A stretch of DNA of 64,000 nt, from contig CM060732.1 of the NCBI GenBank assembly GCA_030704615.1, positions 64,895,053-64,959,052 of the forward strand, in the 5' to 3' direction. The position numbers and the translations under genes were made by a program. Below, one piece after another: positions 35,526 to 46,285 of this stretch (positions are counted from its first letter, which is position 1; each line of letters begins with the position of its first letter). Source of the stretch: Takakia lepidozioides (Eukaryota; Streptophyta; Takakiopsida; Takakiales; Takakiaceae). The notes below the pieces were generated by a model, which searched no databases, was not told the origin of the DNA, and worked only from the letters and a program-made list of their open reading frames with translations.

Positions 35526-37792
35526 GCTGCATCTTCTTTCTTCCTTTCATCCTCACTCACTTCTTCTTCTCCATCAGAATCAGAGGAATCTGCCACAGGA
35601 ATATCAATACTCTTCTGCATTTCCCTTATGGTATCTGTCACTTCCTTGTGCAGTTCCTTCTCATCTTTCCAAGTCTCTTCATCTTCAGGCATATCACTGC
35701 CACCTTCATTATCATCATCTTCCTCAACTACTGGAGGTATTAATTTGGCTTTGCTTCTGGTTACTATCATTGTACTTACTTCTGGTACAACACATGGCCT
35801 AACCATGTGAGCTGCCACCACTGGGCCCTCATTCACAGGAGCTCTCATCTCATTCTGGTGTCTAATCCAGAATGAACAGGCTGCCTTGCGATGTCCTAGC
35901 TGATTACAATAGTAACATAGTTCTTCACCATTGGGTCCTCGCCCTTGGTCTGCTCTTGGATTATTTCTGTAATCCTGATTCCCGGGCTGGTAATTCCCCC
36001 TTGGATTACCCTGATAGTTGCCTCTGGAATTTCCTTGGTAATTCCCTCTTGAATTACCTCTCCCTTCCATGCCATTGTTATAACCACCAGACCTACCATA
36101 GTGGTCCTGATCATTGTTTCTTCTTGGCTGGGGCTGCACCTGATGCACCCTTACTTGCCTAGGTTCTCTTGCAGCTGTCCTTCTGTTGTAGTAACAATTC
36201 TCAGTAGAATGGTTATCCATTTTACAGATAGTACAGTGTTTCTCCTTCATGTGGCATTCTGTGGTGGTATGGCCTTCATTCTGGCACTTTGCACACCATA
36301 CACCCTTCCTCCAATGTGTTGCAGCCTCTGTGGCATACTTCTTCAAGATTTCTTCCAATCTTTTTTCATAGTTATCCCTCTTCAACTTCTCCTTTCTCTT
36401 ACTCTTCCTTTTTAGTTCTTGCTCTTCTTCTTCATCTGACTCATCCTCAGAGTCCTCATCATCCCTTTTCTCTCTCCTGAGCATTCCCAATTGCTCAATT
36501 CTGTTTGCAGTTTCAAATGCCTCCTCCACTGTATTATGGGGTAACATATCCACTTTCTTTTGCAACTCTGGTCTTAGTCCACTCACAAACCAAGTCTTCT
36601 GTAAACTGGGTGTTGGTACTGCAGCCAGCTTTTTCATCATCAATTCCATCTTTTCTATATACTCCTCAACAGTTTCATGCTTCTTTTGCTTTAACTGTTG
36701 TAAACTTCCATACACTTCATTTTCAGTTTTACTTGTCCTGAACCTATTTCGGAATGCTGTATTCAAGCCATTCCAGGTTAGGAAATGATTATCAGGGAAT
36801 CTTGCATACCATTCACTTGCTTTCTTGATAAGTGAACAAGGAAACAATCTCATCTTGGCATCATCGCCATTCTCATTGTTCACTATACACATGTGCTCAA
36901 ATTGGCTAATGTGTACATCGGGATCCCCTTTTCCTGAATATATTGGAAAATGTGGTTTTTCCCGTGTTGGTTGTAACGCCATCTGTGGCCCTACCTTCTG
37001 CCCACTGACAGGTGCTGGCACCCTTGCTGGTGCTGGTCCTTCTGGACCTGTTGTTTTGTGGTGGATCTTCCACCAAGTGGTGGCCCTTGAGCACTCCCTG
37101 CTACTGGCCCCACGATATTCACAGTATTCCCAGCTTCAGTTGCACTACTTCCCACACTCCCTGTCCCCCTAGAGCCTGATCCCCCTGAGCCGACACCTTC
37201 GTTGGCCTGTGATCCAAGTGCTCCACTTGATCCAGGTCCAACGGTTGGGATGTCCTGGTTGTAGTCTCAACCTCAGCTGTTGGGTCTACTTCTTCATACT
37301 CTTCTTCTTCCAATTTCTTCTCTCTGTTTTCATCCTCCAAGTTCTGTCCTTGGGTTTCTTCTTCACTCATGTAACTCAACTGCAATGGTGTTGGAGAGTC
37401 TGAACTCTCCGTTGGCTCTGCCACATCCTCTCCTCCTCCTTCACCTTTGCTTCAGAAACTGGAGTTCCTGCTTTTGGTGTTCCATGCCAACTCTTATCAA
37501 AGATTTCTGTCAAATCTTTTATCCAGGGATGTACCTCAGATCTTTCACCTCGTGATTGATCTTCTTCCCGTACCAATTCCCTTAATCTTTCTTGCAAAGA
37601 AACAGAAGGAGTGGCATCCAACTCTAGTTCTTCTGGTATGGGTGATGTACTCTTTGATCTTAATGGTGTGAGAGGTCCAGATGATTCCCCTATGTCTATT
37701 CCTCTCTCCCAAAGATATGGATAATTAGCTTTCAGATAGCTTTCTCTTTTTGCTGAATATCTCTGGCGTCTAGCTTCTCTTTCATCACTCAT
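35492..37792 (-). pseudogene. Gag of element D
   Basis: N-terminal charged part from 37792, then the gag capsid-like domain (ASEWYARFPDNHFLTW, FRNRFRTSKTENEVYGSL). A basic KRKSKRKEKLKR stretch is followed by three CCHC-type clusters (CAKCQNEGHTTTEC, CTICKMDNHSTENC and, after a Gly/Asn/Arg-rich linker, CYYCNQLGHRKAAC). An acidic tail leads toward protease. Frameshifts near 37400 and 37050-37120 separate three open pieces. Confidence 0.88.
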
Positions 37793-37814
37793 GTCCCATG
37801 TCTTTCATTTCTTT

Positions 37815-38507
37815 TTAATGTGGCAATAACCAAAACTCTCTTCTGTAATATCTCTCGTATATGCCTGGGTTTCTTTCAAGCTTCAATGCACCCTTGGCTA
37901 TACTTGAAGTCCCCGTTACCATATAACCATATGGCAAACAAGTCTGGAAAGCTGTTCTTGGTGTGAGTTTGATCCACAAAATATCCTTTGGAATCCAATT
38001 CTTTACCAGTACAAGCTCTTCATGCATATGAGTATAAACATTCACTTTTCTTTCCTCCCAGCCTTCAAACTCTACTCGCTTAATGGATAGCAATGCTATC
38101 ACATATACCAATGTCGGTAACCAATGTGCTCTTCCTCTACAGGCCACCTGATAAATCTTTATCACTCCTTTCTCCAGACCCCATTCCGGATCAGCATCAT
38201 GCACTCGCTTAAGAATATTTTCTTTACAACCGTCTGGCAATTCCAAAAACCTCTGAAATAATCGTTTGGACAATCTTTCCTTCTCAGTTTCACAAGGAAT
38301 TTGATTCACATCAAATTCTTTAATTCTCCAATCACCATGATCCCACCAGATGCCTGTCACATCTGGTTGTTCATGACTCAGTTCCCCAGTATGGTCGCCA
38401 AATGTCGCGCTTTTACTCACCCATCCCTTCGCTATCCGAGGCGGAAACTCCAAGATAGAAGAGTTGGAAATCTCTAAGTACTCAGCCCGCTCAGAACAAT
38501 CAGTCAT
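37815..38507 (-). CDS. ORF0 of element D, intact LTR-initiated ORF (230 aa)
   Basis: Open without interruption for 230 codons. The Met codon is 105 bp inside the LTR. The first 34 codons are LTR sequence with a strongly conserved leader (LEISNSSILEFPPRIAKGW), the next 8 read through the PBS, and the rest lie between the PBS and gag. The stop is 22 nt before the gag start and in another frame. It has no signal peptide, membrane segment or recognised domain; Trp, Glu, Lys and Arg are frequent. The same frame is present in B and E, each with one Trp codon turned into a stop. Whether it is translated is unknown, but conservation across two LTR subfamilies argues it was coding. Confidence 0.7.
   Translation of the reverse strand: MTDCSERAEYLEISNSSILEFPPRIAKGWVSKSATFGDHTGELSHEQPDVTGIWWDHGDWRIKEFDVNQIPCETEKERLSKRLFQRFLELPDGCKENILKRVHDADPEWGLEKGVIKIYQVACRGRAHWLPTLVYVIALLSIKRVEFEGWEERKVNVYTHMHEELVLVKNWIPKDILWIKLTPRTAFQTCLPYGYMVTGTSSIAKGALKLERNPGIYERYYRREFWLLPH
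38383..38400 (-). other. Primer binding site of element D
   Basis: Minus strand TGGCGACCATACTGGGGA, identical to that of B, two bases from the LTR end. Confidence 0.7.
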
Positions 38508-38535
38508 GACCTACAGCTAGTGTATCATGGGGGTG
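38403..38535 (-). mobile_element. 5' LTR of element D, first part
   Basis: U5 end of the LTR. It lacks three bases (GGC) of the usual TGTCGCGCGGCTTTT. Interrupted after GGGTG by a solo LTR; it resumes at 39572. Confidence 0.85.
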
Positions 38536-39566
38536 TGTTAGAGGACTGTCGGGGACTTAGACACTTATACGGGATCTGTAGGGTACCCTTAATTTTTGCA
38601 CAGACTGAGACCAACAGGAGCCTCAGGGGTGACATCAGCGCACTGTAGAGGGGGGTTACACAGCCCGTCAGAGTCGTCACAGTCGTCACAGCCGACACAG
38701 CCCGTCACAGTCGTCACAGCAGACACAAGCCGACCACGCCAACACAGCCCGTCACAGTCGTCACAGCAGACACAGCCGACACAGCCAACACAGCCGTCAC
38801 ATCCGACACAGCCGTCACAGCCATCACAGCCGACACAGCCCGACACAGCCACACAGCCAGTCACAGCCAAACACCGTCGCACAGCCAGTCACAGCCCGTC
38901 ACAGTTTCACACAGCCAGTCACAACTTGACACAGCTGTCACGATCATAGGGAACGAAGAGTAGGACAGGGAACGACTGTGGGGAAACAACACCTGCGAAG
39001 GGAACATGTTAGTTCACAGACGACGGTTAGTGAGGGAAACGGTTAGAACCACGGATAGGAAGATAAAGGGAGGAACGGGGAATTGAGGGATATCATTCGG
39101 AGGAGGACTTCTTGGTCATGGAGGAGAGGGGATCGGGCAGAGATGAAGAACGGAAGTGAAGATAGAGAGATGATGAGTAGATGCTTGATATATGCAAGGT
39201 TGTAATGATATTGTAGAGCAGATTAGAGACACAATGGCTTCGGCCTGATACCTGATAAATCATAATCGGATACTTTTACGATACAATCACACTGTGTAGA
39301 GAGATCTAAGTGAAGCTGTGGAATGAATGGATGAGTTGATGGAATCCAATAGATTGATAAAGCAAACTGATACTTAATTATCAATGGTAAGATCGCTAAC
39401 ATGAATACCAAAAGGGAAACAAATAGGAAACACCCCCATGATACACTAGCTGTAGGTCATGACTGATTGTTCTGCGCGGGCTGAGTACTTAGAGATTTCC
39501 AACTCTTCTATCTTGGAGTTTCCGCCTCGAATAGCGAAGGGATGGGTGAGTAAAAGCCGCGCGACA
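38536..39566 (+). mobile_element. Solo LTR in opposite orientation, inside the 5' LTR of D
   Basis: 1,031 bp from TGTTAGAGGAC to GCGCGACA, the exact LTR ends of this family, but in plus orientation. It is flanked on both sides by GGGTG (38531-38535 and 39567-39571), a 5-bp target duplication. No internal sequence is present, so it is a solo LTR left by LTR-LTR recombination. It includes the minisatellite (about 38660-38940) and an ORF0 start at 39459 that now runs into D's LTR. Confidence 0.92.
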
Positions 39567-39571
39567 GGGTG

Positions 39572-40448
39572 TTTCCTATTTGTTTTCCTTCCCGCATTCA
39601 TGTTAGCTACCTTACTATTGATAATTAAGTATCAGTTTGCTTCATCAATCTATCGGATTCCATCAACTCATCCATTCATTCCACAGCTTCACTCAGATCT
39701 CTCTACACAGTGTGAGTATGAAGTGTGTATCAGATTAATATCTATCAAGTATCAGGCTGAAGTCATGCTGCCTCTAATCTACTCTACATTACAATTCTAT
39801 AGCTTGCTTCCATTAAGTAACAACAGATCGTCACTTCTCCTACTCCGTGCTCTTCATCTTTCCACTCAGAGATGTGTTCTCCCTCCTATTTCCAAGCCCT
39901 GATGCCAGAAGTCCCCCACCCAGAAGCGATCTCCCCCTCCATCGATCCTCTTTTAGTCCTTGCTCCTAGTTTTATCTTCCTACCCATTGTTCTAACCGTT
40001 TCCCTCACTAACTGTCGTCCGTGAACTAACATGTTCCATTCGTAGGTGTTGTTCCCTACAGTCGTTCCCTGTCCTGCTATCCGTTCCCTATGGTCGTGAC
40101 AGTTGTGCCAAGCTGTGACTGGCTGTGTGAAACTGTGACCGGCTGTGACCGGCTGTGTCGGGCTGTGACTGGCTGTGCGACTGTGTTTGGCTGTGTCGGG
40201 CTGTAGCTGTGTGGCTGTGTCGGCTGTGACGGGCTGTGTTGGCTGTGATGGGCTGTGTCGGGCTGTGCGAAGCTGTGACGGGCTGTGTTGGCTGTGACTG
40301 GCTGTGTTGGCTGTGACGGGCTGTGTAACCCCTCTTTAAAGTGCACAACTGTCACCCCTAAGGCTCCTGTTGGTCTCAGTCTGTGCAAAAATTAAGGGTA
40401 CCCCACAGATCCCGTATAAGTGTCTAAGTCCCAGACAGTCCTCTAACA
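39572..40448 (-). mobile_element. 5' LTR of element D, second part
   Basis: Continues from TTTCCTATTTG to CTCTAACA, the outer end of D. It is followed by the GCTAC duplication. The minisatellite is at about 40095-40330. Confidence 0.88.
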
Positions 40449-40453
40449 GCTAC

Positions 40454-41568
40454 CTCTTCTCCCCTCAGGGCTTTGAGTATTTCCTCTGTGAAGGATCTGC
40501 TCAAATATTGTTGGTTTTGTTTCATGGCAAACAGAACGTTCAGTATCAAGCCTAACAATTGTTGAGGTATAAGGGTGTAAGTTCTAATTCAACTCCCTTC
40601 ACCATTGTGGCTCCTGTCTTTGGCTCAAAATTCTGCAAGAATTGTAACATGTACTGCCGATGGTGCAACGTCCAATCCTTGTTTTGCAATCCCTGTAATC
40701 TCAAGTCCTTCAGCAACTTCACCGCCTGTGGAGTAGCAATCGTTTGCTTCTGCAGTATTGTGGTGCTTTTCACCCTGATGTCCTCCATCCCTCTCACTCT
40801 CTTCATTCTAGAGAAATAGTAATGTTGTGGCTGTAACAGCTGAAGTAATGCCTGCAGGGCACAAAGCGCAAATGTATGATTGCCACAAAATGCTATGGGT
40901 AGTGTCTTGTAAACCTGCGGGGCTTGCAAGCATCGATCAAGAGAAAAGATACTCTCTGTTCTTCTGTCCCCGCGCCACTGCGTGAGTAGTATCGCGAGCG
41001 TATACTCTGCTAGTTCCTCCATAACTTCAAAACTATAGCATTGATGGTCTGTCCCGTCGAGACGCCCGTTACTTGGAACGACGCCGACTCTTGCGCTCAG
41101 AACCTTTTCATTTTCTTGATGTTGCTCCTGCTTTACGATTGGCTGTAGCCGCTGTGACTGGATTTTAGAATTAATTTTCTTTAGTGGATTTTCCCTGCTG
41201 GCCTGTCCACTAGGACAACACACGTGACAAGAAATTTGTTTTCCTGTACTTGCCGTTTGTTCCGTTACCCTTTTTCCGTATTCATTAATGGGCCCGCCAT
41301 CCATCCTCTTTGACGTGGTAGGTAGGTACTTTGACGGCCACTCCTGTCCTTCTTCTTGATGACACTTGTTCTTGCACTTCCTTCTCAGCTGTGCGTCACG
41401 CTCTGACTTCCACGCGTCCACTTTTATATTGGTTTCCGCCTTTTCTTCCGCCGGCCATTTCCCTGACGTTATCCTGCGTCCACCTGTCATTGATCCTATG
41501 GACTGTGTAATTTTGATAGGCTGTGATAGGCTGTGACAGGTTGTGCTGCCTTGTGCTAGACTGTGCAC
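40454..41568 (-). pseudogene. ORF3 of element C, N-terminal part, fused to integrase tail
   Basis: Resumes the C element after D. One open frame (41568-40552) covers the end of the spacer (HSLAQGSTTCHSLSQPI), the basic region (CKNKCHQEEGQEWPSKYL) and the ORF3 N-terminal domain (CGNHTFALCALQALLQLL). This shows directly that the integrase tail and ORF3 share one frame. A deletion of roughly 180 bp near 40550 removes the LFSLPAGQ to REVGQ segment and shifts the frame. Confidence 0.82.
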
Positions 41569-41576
41569 ACCTGTGT

Positions 41577-41750
41577 GACACTGTGCTGGGCTGTGATATG
41601 CTGTGTTACCCTGTGTTGGGCTGTGATAGGCTGTGTTACCCTATGTTGGGCTGTGATAGGCTGTGTTACCCTGTGTTTGGCTGTGATAGGCTGTGTTACC
41701 CTGTGTTGGGCTGTGATAGGCTGTGTTACCCTGTGTTTGGCTGTGTATGC
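41577..41750. repeat. Spacer minisatellite of element C, 30-bp units
   Basis: Nearly perfect 30-bp units (GGGCTGTGATAGGCTGTGTT plus ACCCTGTGTT). On the minus strand they encode the 10-residue repeat TQGNTAYHSP, about six times. One unit has CATAGGG, which makes an in-frame TAG at 41641-41643. Confidence 0.88.
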
Positions 41751-44097
41751 TATTAAAACACCTGTGTTCTTCGCTCACCACTGGTTTATCGATAAGTATT
41801 CCATGCTCTGTTGGTATTACTGGAACAACTTGTGATTGTTCTTGTGGTTCTATATGCAAATCGTGCCTCAATGGTTTGTCATGGATACCACTGTATCCTT
41901 TCAACTTGTTGGCATTGACTCTTCCCAGCATCTCTTTGTTAATGGTTTGTAACATGGCCGCGTTGTTATCATACATCTTTTGTATGACATAAGGTCCCTT
42001 CCATGGTGATTTAAGCTTTGAAGCTTTAATCTTTCTCTTTTTCTGCAACCACAAAACAAATCTCCTGTTTTAAAAGTCTTCAGTTTGCCTTCATCAAACT
42101 GATCTTTTCTTTTCATCTGTATTCTGGTCATGTTGTCAGCTGCATCAGCTCATACTTCTTCCACATGGTATAATTCTTGTTTTCTAACCTTAATCGAATC
42201 TTCCAATTCCATTCTTCTTCCCCATTCTGTTCTCATGGTAGGTAACAAAAACTCCACTGGAAATAAAGCTTCCATACCATAAACTAATTGGAATGGTGTA
42301 TACTTAGTGGTGACTTTATATGAAGTCTTGTATGACCACAAAGCTGTCAGTAGCTTGGTATCCCAATCTGTTCTGTTTGCATTGACTATTTTAGCCAAGA
42401 TAGTACATAGTATTTTGTTGGTAGCCTCTGCCTGTCCATTACCTTGTGGGTAATAGGTTGTACTTTTCCTATGCACAATCATGAACTCCTTTGTCAAGAG
42501 TTCTATGGTCTCATTGATGAAGTGACTTCCCTGATCACTGACAGGGGACAGCCAAACCGTGTAAGCATGTTCTCATACAGAAATCTGGCTGTGGACTTAG
42601 CTGTGTTGTCCCTTAGAGCTTTAGCTTCCACCCATTTTGTAGTATAGTCAGTAGCTGTGATTATATACTTGTTCTGTGTATTCTTGGCTGGTGGATTTAT
42701 TGGTCCAACAAAGTCCAGTCCCCATTTCTGAAACGGTTCAGTAGGCATGTAGGATGCAAAGCCATCTTTCCAGATCTCTGCAATGGTCCTAGCCTCTGAC
42801 ACTCATCACAAGTTTTACAGTACTCATGCACATCTTTGAACAAAGTAGGCCACCAGTAACCGGCAAGTAGTATCTTCCTACTAGTAGTCTCTTCTCCAAA
42901 ATGGCCTCCTGCCACTCTTTTATGAACTTCCTCCAAGACTTTACTAGCTTCATGGTGATATAAGCATCGCTTCAGCACTCCATCTGGTCCTAGCTTATAC
43001 ATTCTGCTTCCTACCATAGTGTAAGGTAGAGCCTTGATAGCAATTCTCTTCCTCTTCTCCTTTCCATAACTTGGTGGGCACTGACCATGAGTAAGATAAT
43101 ATCTGATTGGCCATTGCCAATCTAACCAGTCATCTGCACTTCCTTGCACCTCTACTGCAAATAAACTCGCATTTGGTAATTGATCATCTACTCCTGTGGC
43201 TGGTTCTCCTGTGGATAACCGTGACAAGTGGTCTGCCACCAGGTGCAGCCTTCCAGGCTTATAAACAACCTCGAACTCAAACTCGTGCAAGATTATTAAC
43301 CATCTTGCTATTCTTCCACTTATCAGAGGTTTGTTCACCAGGTATATCAGAGCCTGATGATCCACATAGAACATAAACTTCTTGCCCAACAAGTAATGCC
43401 TGAATTTCTTCACTGCATAGATCATTGCCAATGCTTCTCTTTCCGTTGTGCTATAGTTTCTTTCAGCACTGTTCATTAATCGGCTAGCATAGTACACAGG
43501 TGAATCTATCCTCCCTGTAACATTTTGGGCTAGCACTGCTCCCAATGCTTCTCCTGAAGCATCACAGTGAACATGGAACATTTCCTGCCAGTGAGGATTA
43601 ATTAGTATAGGTGTAGTTGTCATTGATAATGTCAGTTCCTCAAAAGCCTGTTGACATTCAGCTGTCCATGTAAACACTGCATCTTTCTTCAGAAGTTTGC
43701 TCAAAGGTGCTGCTATCTGTGCGTACCGTCTGACAAATCTCCTGTAATAGCTGGTTTGTCCCAGGAATCTCCTTAGACTCTTAGCGTTTACTGGAGGTGG
43801 AGAGGCTTTAATTGCCTCTGTCTTCCTGGGATCCACAAGAAGCCATTTTTTACACACAATGTGTCCCAAAAGTACCCCTGAATTAACACAGAAAGTACAC
43901 TTCTCTGGATTTAGGCCCAGACCTCTCATCCTACATCTGGCCAAACATAACTCCAGTTTATGCAAGTGCTCTCTTTTAGAGCTGTATACACTGAAATCAT
44001 CCAAGAACACCTGCATGAACTCATCCAGATACTCTTGAAAAGATTCACTTATCACTCTCTGAAAAGTTGCTGGTGCATTACAAAGTCCAAAACGCAT
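41641..44097 (-). pseudogene. RT end-RNase H-integrase of element C
   Basis: 44097-42697 is open for 466 codons from RFGLCNAPATFQ through the catalytic FLDDFSVY, RNase H and the integrase zinc-binding region. Then a one-base deletion near 42748 shifts the frame in the MPTEPFQKW segment. The DDE core is further damaged near 42540, where FISDQGSH has lost bases. The C-terminal GPY region and spacer (42131-41641) are frameshifted near 42055. Confidence 0.85.
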
Positions 44098-44926
44098 GAC
44101 TTTGTATGCATAAGCACCCAGTCGGTGATAAAAGCTGTCTTCCTTTGATCTTCTTCTGCTACTTGCACTTGATTATAACCACTGAAGCCATCCATGAATG
44201 AGTACATCTCATGGCCTGCCACAGTGTCCAATACTGCCTCTATGAATGGTAATGGAAAAGGATCATTCCTTGTACAAGCATTCAACTTCTTGTAGTTCAC
44301 ACAAACTCTTAGTTTGCCATTTTTCTTGGGGACTATCACAATGGGTGACAACCAAGTTGTATACTCTATCAGGTATATAAATTTAGCTTCTGCCAACTTT
44401 TTGATCTCTTCACCAACCTTCTCTGCATAGTTGGGATTCATTCTGTACCTTGCCTGTTTAATTGGTATTGATCCTGGTTCCAGTTCAATCTTATGTTGAC
44501 AGATCTCAGGTGGTATCCCTTTCAGATCCTCGTAGCTCCAAGCAAATACATCTCTAGAATTTGATGAACAGACTCTTTGCTTCCTCAAAGAATTCTGGCT
44601 CTAGATCAGCCCCTACCTTCACCATCCTCGGTTTCTCTTCAGTTCCCACATTTACTTCCCTCACCTGCTCATGAGCTGTGATTGTCCAACCAGTTACTCT
44701 TTCATCCTGTAGACTTACAGTGGCTGGTTCTTCTAGGATATCCATTTCTCCTTCCCTTTCTTCATAAAAATGTGGTGGGTAACTATTTATTTCCTCCTCG
44801 ATTGGTGTTGTTGTCACCACCCCACAGCAGATACTTTTTAAACAACTCAGGCCTTCTAATTGCATCTCTGCAACGTGCTCCCACTCTGGGTGCGCCGCGA
44901 ACAAGGTAGCTTCCTGCTCCTCATCC
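44098..44926 (-). pseudogene. Protease end and RT N-terminal part of element C
   Basis: Subfamily-1 sequence with PHFYEEREGEMDILEEP, then the RT start (KQARYRMNPNYAEKVGEE). Frameshifts lie near 44560 and 44130. The match to the family stops abruptly at 44926 inside the DEEQEA segment; gag, ORF0 and the 5' LTR of C are not found. Confidence 0.8.
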
Positions 44927-46004
44927 TACACCATCAATGTTCAGAATTGTCACTCGCTCCTATGATCAAAATCTCAATGGAAATCAGTACATGCTAATAC
45001 CACTCTACTATGATCACTGTACTAATGCCATGCATGCACAGGCCTGAACAGAGCCTAAATGAAGCACCATATCCTCTACTACCACTGCAAGATAGCTCTG
45101 GGACCAGAACGCACAACAGTGCGCTAATTATAACAGGTCCCGGCCAGTTAGCAGATTGGGGTGAAAGGACAACATGCCACCCTCAGCAAAGACTGCACAC
45201 TTGGAAGCTCGTATCCAATGCTCATGCCGTTTTTTCAATACCCCCGTGACATAGTGCAAAAATACGCGATGGAACTACCTCCCCTACTGCCAAGTCACAC
45301 TAGCATCTATGTTGAAGCACAGTATGCCACAGGCCATCTACTATGTCTGCAGGAATCCCAACGCCACATCCCCACCCAAAGGGCATATGTACCCATCATG
45401 GTCACCCAATACTATGATCAATGTTTACCTCCACTATTACAAATTATGTCGCAGTTACCAGCCCTCATACAATTGTGGCCCATCTTCAGGTCCAAATGGC
45501 ACATACTAAGTGCTTTGTTCAAAAGCTTAATACTACTCATGGCTGTACTCATAAACCCCTTGCTATCCGGTATGCTCAAAAGCTACACATCTACTGCTCT
45601 GCCCCAAAGCCGCACGCTAATTGTTATGCTAAAAACTCCTATAAACATTGCCATGTTGATTTGTCAACATATGCCCAAGGTTGTGCCTAGTTGCAACATT
45701 CTAAAATGCAAATGCAAAGATATGCAAGAGGCAAGTGTGTGTGATGAAACTAATTCACTGTAAGGACAGGAGAATAATAACCTATTTCTAAGAAAGAGAA
45801 TAGACACACTAAAGAACAGTCTTAGAAGGAGATCTAACATGCAACACTCGAAAAGGAGTTTAAAACATGCACTACAATAGACACAAAGCAAATGAATGCA
45901 ATGAACTATGCAGTAGATCAAATCTAAAACTCAACAACAACAAAAACGCCGCCAATGAGACAAAGAGAGAAGAACACAAGATGCAGCAAATCGAATCTCT
46001 ATAA
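44927..46004. other. Unassigned segment between element C and the Penelope-like fragment
   Basis: Not related to the surrounding Ty3/gypsy copies. A plus-strand ORF of 200 codons (45161-45763) overlaps two other open frames and has no recognisable motif, so I do not call it a gene. Part of this segment may be the 3' flank of the Penelope-like element, whose end I cannot locate. Confidence 0.4.
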
Positions 46005-46050
46005 TCCCCAAACTAGTTTCGCTCAGCACGTGAGCTCAACAGTGGGAAAG
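46005..46050 (-). ncRNA. Hammerhead-ribozyme-like motif (type I, minimal; one core change)
   Basis: Minus strand, in order: stem I 5' arm (46048-46043); core CTGTTGA (46042-46036); stem II GCTCA / TGAGC with loop CGTGC (46035-46021); GAAA (46020-46017). A two-pair stem III closes on a TA loop, with the expected cleavage site after GTT at 46011. The stem I 3' arm TGGGGA (46010-46005) pairs with TTTCCCA. The consensus core is CTGANGA-stem II-GAAA-NUH; only A6 (here T) departs, and H17 is U. Minimal hammerheads are known in the terminal repeats of Penelope-like elements, and this one lies about 235 bp downstream of such an RT. It may be inactive because of the A6 change. Confidence 0.6.
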
Positions 46051-46087
46051 AGAAGGAAAAGAGATACAATGTGCACCCCTCACCCCG

Positions 46088-46095
46088 CTTATATA
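46088..46095 (-). promoter_or_regulatory. TATA-like box upstream of the hammerhead
   Basis: TATATAAG on the minus strand, about 38 nt upstream of the ribozyme-like fold. This is consistent with a promoter in a Penelope pseudo-LTR. No transcript evidence can be seen here. Confidence 0.35.
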
Positions 46096-46285
46096 CTGCG
46101 GAAAGTGAACTTGTCTCGGGGGGGGAGAGAAAAAATACCTAATGGATGGAAAACATCCAAAATTGTCTTGGCTGGAGAGATATCCAACGCATGAAAATCT
46201 GGATGAAAAACATCCTAATGTTCTCTCCAAAATGGATAATCATCCAAACTAGAAGCTAACTACATGTCTCAAATACAACTAGCCT

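Noticed and set aside
45161-45763. Plus-strand ORF of 200 codons in the unassigned segment.
   Set aside because: Two overlapping alternative frames are also open, there are no motifs, and the composition is low in Gly and Asp/Glu as expected for non-coding sequence.
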